A DNA stretch of 36,284 bases from an uncultured Flavobacterium sp. (lineage in GTDB: Bacteria > Bacteroidota > Bacteroidia > Flavobacteriales > Flavobacteriaceae), in the NCBI RefSeq assembly GCF_937967675.1, contig NZ_CALBSN010000157.1, forward strand, positions 1 to 36,284, written 5' to 3'. A program made the translations under genes and the position numbers. Positions 16,787 through 26,102 of this stretch are shown here, one piece after another (the stretch's first letter is position 1; every line of letters starts with the position of its first letter). The notes under the pieces are model-generated. The model saw only the letters and a list, made by a program, of their open reading frames with translations, made no database searches and had not been told where the DNA came from.

Positions 16787-18622
16787 ATGAAAAAAATAAT
16801 TTTCTCACTAATTACTTTATTCACACTTTCGCTTTCGGCACAAATTGACCGAATGGAACCACCTTTTTGGTACGAAGGCATGAATAAAAGCGAAGTTCAA
16901 GTATTGTTTTACGGAAAGAATATCGCTCAAAATTCGGTACAAGTTTCTAGTAATGTTGTAATTACGAATGTAACCAAAACCGAAAATCCGAACTATCTTT
17001 TCGTTACAATTGATACCAAAAATGTAAAAGCGCAAGAATTACAATTTACGTTTACCAATGGTAAAAAATTATTCAAAAGAAATTTCGAAATCAAAAAAAG
17101 AAGACCCAATTCGGCGCTTCGTAAAAGTTTTGATGCTTCTGATGTGATGTATTTATTGATGCCAGACAGATTTGCAAACGGAAATCCAAATAATGATTCG
17201 TCACCAGAACTACAAGAAAAAGCGAACAGAAGTTTGCCAGGCGGACGACATGGTGGAGACATTCAAGGCATCATCAATAATTTGGATTACATCAAAGAGT
17301 TAGGTGCAACGGCAATTTGGAGTACACCAATGTGTGAAGATAACGACAAAGGATATTCGTATCATACATACGGTCAATCAGATGTTTATAGAATTGACCC
17401 GCGTTATGGAACTAATGAAGAATATAAAAAGTTAGCCGATGAAATGCACAAACGCGGCATGAAATTAATCAAAGATTACGTTACGAACCATTGGGGTGCC
17501 GAACATTGGATGTTTAAAGATATGCCAACCTACGATTGGTTTCATCAATTTCCAGGTTACAAACAAAGTAACTATCGCATGACCACACAATACGATACAA
17601 ATGGTTCAAAAATAGATGCTAAATTATGTATGGATGGTTGGTTTGTGCCAAGTATGCCCGATTTAAATCAGTCGAATCCTTTGGTGTTGAATTATTTAAT
17701 ACAAAATGCGATTTGGTGGATTGAATATGCTGATTTAGATGGTTTTCGAGTAGATACTTATTCGTATAATGATAAAGAAGGAATTGCAAAATGGACAAAA
17801 GCGATTACAGATGAATACCCATATTTCAATATTGTAGGTGAAGTTTGGATGCACGATCAAGCCCAAATTTCGTATTGGCAAAAAGACAGCCCAATTGCTA
17901 AAATTCAAAGTTATAATTCCTACTTACCAAGTGTAATGGATTTTACATTACACGATGTTTTTGGAAATGTTTTCAATGAAGATAGAGCCGATTGGAGTAA
18001 TGGAATGATTAAATTTTATGAGAATTTCGTGAATGATTTCTTGTATGCCGACCCAAATAATCTATTGATTTTCTTAGAGAATCACGATACAGGACGTTTC
18101 AATCAAATCTATCAAAACGATTTCAAAAAATACCAATTAGGAATGACGATTATGGCCACTATGCGAGGAATTCCACAATTGTACTATGGTTCTGAAATTG
18201 GAATGGCGGGAGACAAAGGAAAAGGTGATGCCGATATTCGTCAAGATTTTCCTGGTGGTTGGAAAGGCGATTCAAACAATGCATTTTCTGCTAGTGGAAG
18301 AACAGCAGAGCAAGCAAAATATTTCGATTTTTCTAAGAAAGTATTGAATTGGAGAAAAAATAAAGAAGTGATTCACACAGGTAAATTAACGCATTACATT
18401 CCTGAAAATAATGTATATGTATATTTCCGTCACAATGACAAAGAAACAGTTGTGGTGGTCATCAATAATGCTCCTGATACTCAGAAATTGAATCTTTCTC
18501 GTTTTCAGGAAAACATCAAATCGTTTACTTCTGGAAATGATATTCTTTCAGGAAAGAACATCGATTTGAAAAACGAATTATCGATTGAAGGTAAAACGTC
18601 TATGATTTTAGAATTGAAATAA
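16787..18622 (+). CDS. susA: Periplasmic GH13 neopullulanase/cyclomaltodextrinase, SusA-like
   Basis: 611 aa. The ATG at 16787 is preferred because it opens a clean signal peptide (MKKIIFSLITLFTLSLSAQ); an upstream in-frame ATG at 16688 would lie inside susB and run through the palindromic repeat. Domains: an N-terminal cyclomaltodextrinase-type E-set (about 22-105), GH13 barrel (about 125-525), C-terminal beta domain. Catalytic motifs are DYVTNH (230-235), GFRVD with D323, GEVWM with E352, and ENHD with D434. It should cut alpha-1,4 (and perhaps tolerate alpha-1,6) links of imported oligosaccharides in the periplasm. No lipobox is present. Exact specificity among neopullulanase, maltogenic amylase and cyclomaltodextrinase is uncertain. 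Confidence 0.92.
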   Translation: MKKIIFSLITLFTLSLSAQIDRMEPPFWYEGMNKSEVQVLFYGKNIAQNSVQVSSNVVITNVTKTENPNYLFVTIDTKNVKAQELQFTFTNGKKLFKRNFEIKKRRPNSALRKSFDASDVMYLLMPDRFANGNPNNDSSPELQEKANRSLPGGRHGGDIQGIINNLDYIKELGATAIWSTPMCEDNDKGYSYHTYGQSDVYRIDPRYGTNEEYKKLADEMHKRGMKLIKDYVTNHWGAEHWMFKDMPTYDWFHQFPGYKQSNYRMTTQYDTNGSKIDAKLCMDGWFVPSMPDLNQSNPLVLNYLIQNAIWWIEYADLDGFRVDTYSYNDKEGIAKWTKAITDEYPYFNIVGEVWMHDQAQISYWQKDSPIAKIQSYNSYLPSVMDFTLHDVFGNVFNEDRADWSNGMIKFYENFVNDFLYADPNNLLIFLENHDTGRFNQIYQNDFKKYQLGMTIMATMRGIPQLYYGSEIGMAGDKGKGDADIRQDFPGGWKGDSNNAFSASGRTAEQAKYFDFSKKVLNWRKNKEVIHTGKLTHYIPENNVYVYFRHNDKETVVVVINNAPDTQKLNLSRFQENIKSFTSGNDILSGKNIDLKNELSIEGKTSMILELK

Positions 18623-19560
18623 TGAAACAACTATTACTCTTTTTATTATGCTCTTGTTTTACTTTTTCTCAAAGTAAAATAACTTCCTATGTTCTTGAAA
18701 ATTCAGGAAAATTTGAAGGAAATATTGAAAGAGTAGATAGTTTTCCATCAAAATATATTGTGCCAAGAACGGTTGATGTTTGGTTGCCGAAAAATTATTC
18801 TAAAACAAAAAAGTATAGTGTTTTGTATATGCACGATGGACAAATGCTTTTTGATTCAACTAAAACTTGGAACAAACAAGAATGGAAGGTTGATGAAGTG
18901 GCATCGCAATTAATGAAAGAAGATAAGGTAAGAGATTTCATCGTAGTGGCTATTTGGAATATCCCAAATTTGCGTCACATGGATTTGTATCCAAAAAAGC
19001 CTTATGAATCACTTTCGAATGAGTTAAAAGAGAAAATTCAAATCGAAGCTAAAAAATCGCAATTTCCATTTGATGACAGCAAAATAAACTCGGATAATTA
19101 TTTGAAATTTATTGACGAAGAATTGAAGCCTTACATTGATAAAAAGTATTCGGTTTTTACTACTGCTAATCACACAGCCATTATGGGTTCAAGCATGGGT
19201 GGCTTGATTTCGATGTATGCTTTGTGTGAATACCCAACTATTTTTGGAAAAGCAGCTTGTTTGTCAACGCATTGGATTGGATTTAGAGAATTTGATAACA
19301 ATCCCATTCCAGAATCTTTTTTTGCGTATATGGAAAAGAAATTACCAGAAGCTAAACACCACAAAATATATTTTGATTACGGAACGGAAACTTTGGATGC
19401 TTTCTACTTAAAATACGAATATCGAGTTGATGAAATTTTAAAAGCAAAAGGATATACAGAAGTAGATTCTCAAAATTTAAAGTTTGAAGGCGAAAACCAT
19501 TCCGAAGCATCTTGGCAAAAGAGAATCCACATTCCGTTAGAATTTATGTTTGGAAAATAA
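18622..19560 (+). CDS. Secreted alpha/beta-hydrolase, putative esterase
   Basis: 312 aa. N-terminal signal MKQLLLFLLCSCFTFSQ; a lipobox-like LLCSC is also present, so lipidation cannot be excluded. It belongs to the esterase D/Fes-like putative esterase family: DVWLPKNYSKTKKYSVLYMHDGQ near residue 50-75, the nucleophile elbow GSSMGG with S191, and a late histidine in GENHSEASWQKR as the likely third triad member. Its ATG overlaps the stop of the preceding GH13 gene (TAATG), so the two are translationally coupled. The substrate is unknown; in a starch locus it may remove acyl groups from modified alpha-glucan, but no residue in view shows this. Confidence 0.8.
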   Translation: MKQLLLFLLCSCFTFSQSKITSYVLENSGKFEGNIERVDSFPSKYIVPRTVDVWLPKNYSKTKKYSVLYMHDGQMLFDSTKTWNKQEWKVDEVASQLMKEDKVRDFIVVAIWNIPNLRHMDLYPKKPYESLSNELKEKIQIEAKKSQFPFDDSKINSDNYLKFIDEELKPYIDKKYSVFTTANHTAIMGSSMGGLISMYALCEYPTIFGKAACLSTHWIGFREFDNNPIPESFFAYMEKKLPEAKHHKIYFDYGTETLDAFYLKYEYRVDEILKAKGYTEVDSQNLKFEGENHSEASWQKRIHIPLEFMFGK

Positions 19561-19572
19561 AATTATAAAAAA

Positions 19573-21009
19573 ATGAAAAAATCACTCATTACTGCTTTAG
19601 CTGTTTTAACATTATTTAGTTGTAAAAATGAAACAGAAAAAACACCAGAAAATTCAAAAACTGAAATCGCAAAATTTTCTTCAGATGTAGAAGAAAGTTC
19701 GGTAATTTATGAAGTTAATATCCGCCAATATTCTCCTGAAGGAACTTTTAATGCCTTTACTAAAGACATTCCACAGTTAAAAGAATTGGGAGTAAAAATC
19801 ATTTGGGTGATGCCAATTTTCCCTATTTCACAAACGAAAAGAAAAGCAACAGGTGGTGATGATAGTAAGTTTGCTTCAGAAATGCCAAAAGAAGAGCAAC
19901 ATAAATACTTAGGAAGTTACTATGCGGTTTCTGATTTCAAAAAAGTAAATCCGGAGTTTGGAACAATTGAAGATTTTAGAAATTTAGTAAAAACAGCTCA
20001 TGACAATGGAATGTATGTGATTTTGGATTGGGTACCAAATCACACAGGTTGGGATCACGTTTGGATTAAAGAACATCCAGAATTTTATACTAAAAATGCT
20101 AAAGGTGAAATCATCGATCCAATCAATCCAGAAACGGGTAAATCTTGGGGTTGGTCGGATGTTGCTGATTTGAATTATGATAATAAAGAACTTCGCAAAG
20201 AAATGACTTCTGATATGTTGCATTGGATAAAGAACGAAAATATCGATGGTTTCCGTTGTGATGTGGCAGGAAATGTACCTTTAGATTTTTGGCAACAAGC
20301 TATTCCTCAATTAAGAAGAGAGAAAAATATTTTCATGTTGGCAGAAGCTTGGGAACCTGAATTGTTAAAAGACGGTTTGTTTGATATGGCGTACGGTTGG
20401 GAAGTTCACCACACCATGAATAGAATCGCTCAAGGTAAAAATACAGTAAAAGATTGGGATAAGTTAATGGAAGAAAACGCTAAAAAGTATGAATCAAATG
20501 ATATTTTAATGAGTTTTGTTGACAATCACGATGAGAATTCTTGGAACGGAACCATTAAAGGAAGATTAGGAAAAGCAGAGGAAGCCATGACTGCTTTATC
20601 ATATGTAATGCCAGGAATGCCATTAATTTATAGCGGAAACGAGTACGGTTTGAATCACAGTTTGAAATTTTTTGAAAAAGATTCTATTCCAAAAACTAAA
20701 GGAAAAGAATGGGAATTAAGAGCAAAATTAGGAAAGCTTAAAGCTGAAAATCCTGCGTTAAACGGAGGGAAAAATAAAGCGAAATATTCTAAAATTAAAA
20801 CAGACGACGAAACCAATATTTTAGCTTTTATTCGTGAGAAAAACGGTAAAAAAGTAGTTTATATTGCCAATTTTTCAAACAAACCGATTAATTCAAAAGT
20901 AGCGATTAAAGGTGATTTTACTAATTACATGACGGGAAAGCCAATGAGTTTAAAAGATAACGAAGTCATCACGCTACAACCTTTTCAATATTTCATATTA
21001 AACAATTAA
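19573..21009 (+). CDS. GH13 alpha-amylase lipoprotein
   Basis: 478 aa. Lipobox TLFSC with C17, followed by KNETEK, which fits a surface-exposed flavobacterial lipoprotein. GH13 motifs are intact: DWVPNH (152-157), GFRCD with nucleophile D230, AEAWE with E258, and DNHD with D320. It is short for GH13, with little beyond the barrel and a C-terminal beta domain (VVYIANFSNKPI). Function resembles SusG, the surface amylase, but it lacks the SusG CBM58 insert. It is the last gene of the rightward operon, 12 bp after the esterase, and is followed by a terminator at 21031. Confidence 0.92.
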   Translation: MKKSLITALAVLTLFSCKNETEKTPENSKTEIAKFSSDVEESSVIYEVNIRQYSPEGTFNAFTKDIPQLKELGVKIIWVMPIFPISQTKRKATGGDDSKFASEMPKEEQHKYLGSYYAVSDFKKVNPEFGTIEDFRNLVKTAHDNGMYVILDWVPNHTGWDHVWIKEHPEFYTKNAKGEIIDPINPETGKSWGWSDVADLNYDNKELRKEMTSDMLHWIKNENIDGFRCDVAGNVPLDFWQQAIPQLRREKNIFMLAEAWEPELLKDGLFDMAYGWEVHHTMNRIAQGKNTVKDWDKLMEENAKKYESNDILMSFVDNHDENSWNGTIKGRLGKAEEAMTALSYVMPGMPLIYSGNEYGLNHSLKFFEKDSIPKTKGKEWELRAKLGKLKAENPALNGGKNKAKYSKIKTDDETNILAFIREKNGKKVVYIANFSNKPINSKVAIKGDFTNYMTGKPMSLKDNEVITLQPFQYFILNN

Positions 21010-21030
21010 GAATCCTTATAAAACAATACT

Positions 21031-21064
21031 TAAAGTCCTATTGCAAGTCGATAGGATTTTTTAT
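21031..21064 (+). terminator. Intrinsic terminator of the sugar operon
   Basis: Stem TCCTAT (21036-21041) / ATAGGA (21051-21056) with flanking A and T pairing and six T at 21057-21062, 22 bp after the GH13 stop. Confidence 0.65.
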
Positions 21065-21098
21065 TTTGAAATTACCGATATTTGCAAAAACAAATCAT

Positions 21099-22322
21099 TT
21101 GAACTCAAAATACGACATCATTATAATCGGCGGAGGTGCTGCCGGATTTTTCACTGCAATTAATATTGTTGAGAAAAATTCGAAATTAAAAGTAGCTGTT
21201 TTAGAACGTGGAAAAAGCGTTTTAGAAAAAGTGCGTATTTCTGGTGGGGGTCGTTGTAATGTTACCCATGCGTGTTTTGTGCCGAATGATTTAGTGAAAT
21301 TTTATCCAAGAGGTGAAAAAGAACTCAGAGGACCTTTTCATCAATTTTGCTCTGGAGATACTATTGAATGGTTTGAAAAACATGGAGTAGAACTCAAGAT
21401 TGAAGATGATGGTAGAATGTTTCCCGTTTCTAATTCGTCTCAAACCATAATCGATTGTTTTTTAAAAGCGACTCAAAAACTAAAAATTGACATTTTAACT
21501 GGACATAGTGTTCAGGAATTGTATCAAGGTGATGATTACTGGAAAATTTCTACCAATCAAGAGGTTTTTAGTTGCCAAAAAGTGGTAATGACAACAGGTA
21601 GTAATCCAAAAATTTGGGAATTGTTACAAAATTTGGGACATACAATTGTTGAGCCCGTTCCATCATTGTTTACTTTCAATATCAAAGATGTTCGAATCAA
21701 AGATTTAATGGGGCTTTCCACGGTTGCTTCGGTGAAAGTAAAAAAATCAAAATTACAAGCATCTGGACCTTTGTTAATTACTCATTGGGGAATGAGTGGA
21801 CCTGGAATTTTACGTCTTTCGGCTTGGGGAGCAAGAGAATTAGCAGATAAAAAATATCAATTTGCTATTCAAGTGAATTGGTTAAATGAAACGGATTTTG
21901 AAGAAGCCATGGATTTGTTGAAAAATATCAAAGAGGAGAATTCTAAAAAATTAGTAGCAAAGTATGCGCATTTCGAATTGCCAAAACGACTTTGGGAAAA
22001 CTTAGTAAAAGCAGCTGGGATTTCAGAAGAAACCAAATGGGCAGATGTGAGTAAAAAACAATTGAATACGCTAGCCGAACAATTAACCAATGGCGAATTT
22101 CAAGTTAACGGAAAGAGTACATTTAAAGAAGAATTCGTTACTGCTGGCGGAATCGACTTAAAAGAAGTGAATTTCAAAACCATGGAAAGCAAAATTCTAC
22201 AGAATCTATTTTTTGCAGGTGAAATTCTTAATATAGATGCTATTACAGGTGGTTTTAATTTTCAAAATGCTTGGACTGGCGGATTTATAGTTGCAAATGC
22301 TATAACATCGATTGAACCATAG
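21099..22322 (+). CDS. HI0933/BaiN-family FAD-dependent oxidoreductase
   Basis: 407 aa from the TTG at 21099, giving MNSKYDIIIIGGGAAGFF, the usual family N terminus. An earlier in-frame TTG at 21066 adds 11 residues but lies four bases after a terminator T run, and a -7-like GATATTTG (21077-21084) lies between them, so 21099 is more likely. There is no ATG start. The dinucleotide fold GGGAAG, the family motif RISGGGRCNVTH and the C-terminal FAGEILNIDAITGGFNFQNAW are clear. Members are called aminoacetone oxidase-like or BaiN, but the physiological substrate here is unknown. Its 3' end overlaps the convergent lipoprotein gene by 23 bp. Confidence 0.88.
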   Translation: MNSKYDIIIIGGGAAGFFTAINIVEKNSKLKVAVLERGKSVLEKVRISGGGRCNVTHACFVPNDLVKFYPRGEKELRGPFHQFCSGDTIEWFEKHGVELKIEDDGRMFPVSNSSQTIIDCFLKATQKLKIDILTGHSVQELYQGDDYWKISTNQEVFSCQKVVMTTGSNPKIWELLQNLGHTIVEPVPSLFTFNIKDVRIKDLMGLSTVASVKVKKSKLQASGPLLITHWGMSGPGILRLSAWGARELADKKYQFAIQVNWLNETDFEEAMDLLKNIKEENSKKLVAKYAHFELPKRLWENLVKAAGISEETKWADVSKKQLNTLAEQLTNGEFQVNGKSTFKEEFVTAGGIDLKEVNFKTMESKILQNLFFAGEILNIDAITGGFNFQNAWTGGFIVANAITSIEP

Positions 22323-23658
22323 CGCTGTAATTCACTATTTTAATTTTATCTACTAGCGATTGTAAAGCATCTTGCTCTGCTAATTCTTTACTTGAGCCAA
22401 TCCCGATAATGTTGTGAAGCGTTTCTTGATACACAATGTGATTATTTACATTACTAATCTTTATACGGCTTTCTAGTTTCGTAGAAATTTTACCATTTAC
22501 TTCTAAGTTTTCAATCTTTTTACATTCAATGGTAATCGTAAAATTTTTTTTAGCTTTTCTTGAAGCTAAGGTAAAATAATCAGCAGAAAAAAGCTGAAAC
22601 AACTCGTCTTCTAAGGCATTTAAATTTTTATTAGAATTTTCCATTAAATAAATTTCAAATTCAATTGTTGGCAATTGTTTAGAAATCGGTAATTCGAATT
22701 TTTTAGATTGATAATTTTCGAATATTTTTTGAACTACTCGATTTTGACTTAAATTCTTAACTAAAGAGTAAGTGTCTAAAATTGCTGTGATTTTTTCTGA
22801 ATTATTTTTACTGCAATTTCTTGGAATTACCAATGAAATAGCGCCATTACTTTCTGAAATTAAATCCAAACTTTGTCCAGGTTGCCAAGAATAAAAAATA
22901 GAAATTGGAATATTACTCAAAGCTTTGTTTTGGGTTTGAATAGTAATAGGTTGAATGTAAATATCTTTAGCATCAGAAGCATGTTTGATGCTCAGTTGTT
23001 TTACGGGAAATGATATTTCAATTTGATTTAAATTAGAAAAAATCGTGTTCATTAAAAGACTTACATAAGGTTTTTCTACCTGATTTTCGGTGTAACGTAA
23101 ATCTTCGTTTAAAAACTCACTAATGTCTTCTAATGCCAAAATTTGTTGTTTGATGGCTTCAGAAAAATCTTTTTCAGCAGTCAGTTTTTTTGCGTAATCA
23201 AATTTGAAAATCGAAGCTTCTAATGCTTTGTTAATTCGGGCTTTTCTTAATTGTTGGTGTTTTTGTTTTGATAAACTCAGATAAGTGTAATAATAATATT
23301 CTGTCTCAAAAACATCAACAACATCATATCCTTCTAAAAAAGCAGCACTAGAAACCATGCTGTTCATGCGATAAAACTCATTAAAAGTATCATCATATTG
23401 AAAAACATTAAGAGAATTGTTACTAGAAACGGTAACCGAAATACTATTTGAAATTTCAGTTAGCGCCATTTTTTGTGCTTTTTCTCTATAATCAGATGAT
23501 GATTTTGGTGCCATTCCAATTCCGATATAATTGAAATTACTCAAAGGAGTTTTTGAAACCCATTCTGGAGCGTTTTCTGGGATTGCTGTGTTGGTTTTAG
23601 AACTTCCACAAGAAAAAAGAACCAAGAAACTTAAAAATAAAACAATAGATTTCAACAT
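22300..23658 (-). CDS. LPP20-domain lipoprotein
   Basis: 452 aa. Lipobox LFSC with C17, followed by GSSKTN. Residues about 30-120 form an LPP20-like domain (APEWVSKTPLSNFNYIGIGM, then an A-rich helix EKAQKMALTEISNSISV). A later region (about 350-450) repeats a similar pattern (TKLESRIKISN..., ELAEQDALQSLVDKI). It overlaps the upstream TPR lipoprotein gene by one base (ATAATG), so both are made together. LPP20-type proteins occur in Helicobacter LPP20 and in the Vibrio flagellar protein FlgP; this organism type lacks flagella. Function is unknown; location is the outer membrane or periplasmic face. Confidence 0.75.
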   Translation of the reverse strand: MLKSIVLFLSFLVLFSCGSSKTNTAIPENAPEWVSKTPLSNFNYIGIGMAPKSSSDYREKAQKMALTEISNSISVTVSSNNSLNVFQYDDTFNEFYRMNSMVSSAAFLEGYDVVDVFETEYYYYTYLSLSKQKHQQLRKARINKALEASIFKFDYAKKLTAEKDFSEAIKQQILALEDISEFLNEDLRYTENQVEKPYVSLLMNTIFSNLNQIEISFPVKQLSIKHASDAKDIYIQPITIQTQNKALSNIPISIFYSWQPGQSLDLISESNGAISLVIPRNCSKNNSEKITAILDTYSLVKNLSQNRVVQKIFENYQSKKFELPISKQLPTIEFEIYLMENSNKNLNALEDELFQLFSADYFTLASRKAKKNFTITIECKKIENLEVNGKISTKLESRIKISNVNNHIVYQETLHNIIGIGSSKELAEQDALQSLVDKIKIVNYSAMVQSML

Positions 23659-25292
23659 TATTCTTCGGGATTAAAACGCAAAATTTCGTTCACAATTTGT
23701 TTTCTAAAATCTGACAAAACAATATCAACTAATGATTGATTGTTTATTTGATCACTTGTTTGAAAAAGGGTTTGTAAGTTTTTGTAGTTCGATTCGTCTC
23801 TCATAATTCGGTCGGCAATTGTTCGAATTGGGTAGATTAACTTATAGTTTGAATTATTATTTCGTGCATATCTTATTTGCTTTTCATCATTCTTTTGAAT
23901 GGTTTTTTGCATCAAAATTTTACCAGTTCCTATTTCAACTAAACGATAGGTAATATTTGCTTGGATAGTGGTTCTTTTTTCATATTCTTTATATACTACC
24001 GATTTTTCTATAAGTGAATCTTTGCCACTTCTCGATTTAATTTTATTAACTTCAATTCCATTAACATCGTAGGCTCTTACAGGATTTTCTTGTAGTTGAT
24101 ATTGGTTAATATGTATGGTTAAAACGGCTTTTGCGTTTGTGTTAAAATAAGAATTCTGAATGTAACGTTTTGCTTGTAAATTATTCTTGCTGGTTTCAGA
24201 AATATTATAATAAGGCGAAGAAATATCATTACTTCCTTTTATTATTTTTACAAAAGGATTTTTACTTGCTAAAATATCTTCAATTACTGCATTTTGAATG
24301 TTGTTTTCAAAACCATTAGAATTTCTGATTTTAAATGATTCAACAATAATTGGGTATTCAGCACAAACTAAAGCTTCTGATTTTAATTCATCTGAATTTT
24401 TATAAGCATCAAATCTTTTAATAATTTCATCTAATTCTAAATAAGCCGTTCTACATTTTCCTTTTTTTAAGTCTTTAATTGCTTTACGATAAATAGGTTC
24501 GCTAGCCGCTTCTTTGTAAAGATTTTTTACGTCTAAATAATTGTTGTTTATATTTTTAACTTGTTCAAAAGCCAACTCAGCCTCTTTAAAGTTTTCTTGC
24601 ATTAAATAGTAACTACCTTCTTTATAACGTTCATTTAAAGCTTGTTGTAATTTATTTTTTACGTCCTTGTAGTTAGGTTCTCTATTGTATATTTCATTCC
24701 ATTTTTCATGAGCTGAAATATATTTTTTTTCACCAAATAATTGTACTCCTTTTAAATAAACAGGTTCATTAACCGCAGTGCTAAGTTGCTTTTGCGAGTC
24801 TTTATAGTCAGGGTTAAATCGGGAAATATCTTTAAAAACATCTTCAGCTTCTCTAAATTTTTGTTCTGAAAGATACTTGATTCCTAAATCATATTGTCCA
24901 ACTAAATATTGGTCTAAGTTTTTATTGTAAATGGCTTTTGTTTGTTGATCAATATCCAAATTCTTAGTAAAAGCATTTACTTGATTTACAAAGTTATTTA
25001 AGTTATAATATTCATTTACAACACCTTCCTTGTCTCCTTTTTCGTTTTTGTTAGCTATTGAAAAAGCAGATTCAGAAATATATAATTGTGCACTTCTTCT
25101 TAATGCATTTTCAATTTCTGGAAGATTTGGTTTTCTGTATAAAACACCTAAATACAATTCAGAAGCTTGTTTGAAGTTGCCTAATTTTTCCATTTCAGCA
25201 CCTTTTTTTAAGGTAGCGTTTTTTACACTACAAGAAAAGGTAATAAGTAGAAGTAATGCAATAAAATATTTTGGAGTATTTTTCAATTTCAT
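23658..25292 (-). CDS. TPR lipoprotein with CsgG/LpoB-like C-terminal part
   Basis: 544 aa. Lipobox TFSC with C21. Residues about 30-290 hold repeated TPR-like units (FKQASELYLGVLYRKPN; KFREAEDVFKDISRFNPDYKD; KYISAHEKWNEIYNREPNYKD; NFKEAELAFEQVKNINNNYLD). From about 305 the chain changes to alternating strands and helices (YPIIVESFKIRNSNGFENNI, IEDILASKNPFVKIIKG), which resembles CsgG, LpoB and FlgT folds, though I rate that as tentative. It starts the two-gene operon with the LPP20 lipoprotein and is divergent from the third lipoprotein at 25451. Its role is not known; a scaffold in envelope assembly is the simplest idea. Confidence 0.72.
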   Translation of the reverse strand: MKLKNTPKYFIALLLLITFSCSVKNATLKKGAEMEKLGNFKQASELYLGVLYRKPNLPEIENALRRSAQLYISESAFSIANKNEKGDKEGVVNEYYNLNNFVNQVNAFTKNLDIDQQTKAIYNKNLDQYLVGQYDLGIKYLSEQKFREAEDVFKDISRFNPDYKDSQKQLSTAVNEPVYLKGVQLFGEKKYISAHEKWNEIYNREPNYKDVKNKLQQALNERYKEGSYYLMQENFKEAELAFEQVKNINNNYLDVKNLYKEAASEPIYRKAIKDLKKGKCRTAYLELDEIIKRFDAYKNSDELKSEALVCAEYPIIVESFKIRNSNGFENNIQNAVIEDILASKNPFVKIIKGSNDISSPYYNISETSKNNLQAKRYIQNSYFNTNAKAVLTIHINQYQLQENPVRAYDVNGIEVNKIKSRSGKDSLIEKSVVYKEYEKRTTIQANITYRLVEIGTGKILMQKTIQKNDEKQIRYARNNNSNYKLIYPIRTIADRIMRDESNYKNLQTLFQTSDQINNQSLVDIVLSDFRKQIVNEILRFNPEE

Positions 25293-25345
25293 AAATTGGC
25301 ACGTATTTTGTAAAATGTGTTAAAGTTCAATTGACAATTTTAAAA

Positions 25346-25353
25346 CAAAAATA
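25346..25353 (-). promoter_or_regulatory. -7 element upstream of the TPR lipoprotein gene
   Basis: On the minus strand TATTTTTG (25353 to 25346) matches TAnnTTTG, about 54 bp before the ATG at 25292. No clear -33 TTG at standard spacing. Confidence 0.4.
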
Positions 25354-25450
25354 ACAAACAAACGTTTTTTTGAGTTGTTTTTTTTGTTAATATTGACAAA
25401 TCTTTCAAAATTGATACCAAAAACAGAATTAATTAAATTATTTTTAGAAT

Positions 25451-26035
25451 ATGAAAAAAATTACAAACATGAGAAATACAATTTTAGTAGGTTTATTAGT
25501 GCTTAGTGCTGCTTCTTGTAGAAGTAAAAAAGAAGAAAAACCAGTTGATGCTCCTAAAGGAGAAGTAAAAGTAGAAGTACTTTGTAGTGGACCAAAATAC
25601 TTTACTGATAAAGATTTCTTTAGAGCAAATAGTGTAGGCGAAAGTCCAGATCAAGCAAACTCTAAAAGAATGGCATTAAGTAATGCCCGTTTAGAACTAG
25701 CAGGTCAAATTGAAGTTACTTTAAAAGCAGTTATCGATAATTATTTTAACGATGTGAATTCAGGTGGAAAACAAGAATACATTGCAAAATATGAAGGGTT
25801 AAGCCGTGAGGTAATCAATCAATCAATCTCTGGTACTAAAACTATTTGTGAAGAATTAACAAAAACGGCAACTGGTAAATACAAAACCTATATTGCAATT
25901 GAATTAAATAATTCAGCATTATTAAATACTTTAAACAATAGAATTTCTGCTGATGATCGTTTGAAAGTGGATTACAACTACGAAAAATTCAAAGAAACTT
26001 TCTACAAAGAAATGGAAGAAATGGGAAATAAATAA
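25451..26035 (+). CDS. Small LPP20-like lipoprotein
   Basis: 194 aa. Lipobox SAASC with C23, followed by RSKKEEK. An alternative start at M7 (25469) would leave a shorter signal peptide and is also possible. The mature part has the LPP20-like pattern FFRANSVGESPDQANSKRMA followed by a helix SNARLELAGQIEV, and a C-terminal KYKTYIAIELN strand. It diverges from the two lipoprotein genes on the minus strand with 158 bp between them, so the three probably share regulation and act together. It ends in a strong bidirectional terminator. No function can be assigned. Confidence 0.75.
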   Translation: MKKITNMRNTILVGLLVLSAASCRSKKEEKPVDAPKGEVKVEVLCSGPKYFTDKDFFRANSVGESPDQANSKRMALSNARLELAGQIEVTLKAVIDNYFNDVNSGGKQEYIAKYEGLSREVINQSISGTKTICEELTKTATGKYKTYIAIELNNSALLNTLNNRISADDRLKVDYNYEKFKETFYKEMEEMGNK

Positions 26036-26050
26036 TCCTCTTCGAACTAT

Positions 26051-26086
26051 AAAAAAGGCGATTTCAATTTTGAAGTCGCCTTTTTT
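26051..26086. terminator. Bidirectional terminator between lipoprotein and tspO
   Basis: Stem AAAAAAGGCGA / TCGCCTTTTTT extended by TTCAA/TTGAA across a T/G wobble. A and T tracts on both sides serve the two convergent genes. Confidence 0.8.
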
Positions 26087-26102
26087 ATTTTATTAATGTT
26101 GA

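Noticed and set aside
25391..25412. TTGACA as a sigma70-type -35 box for the small lipoprotein gene
   Set aside because: Bacteroidota promoters use TTG/TAnnTTTG, and no matching downstream box is found at a fitting distance.
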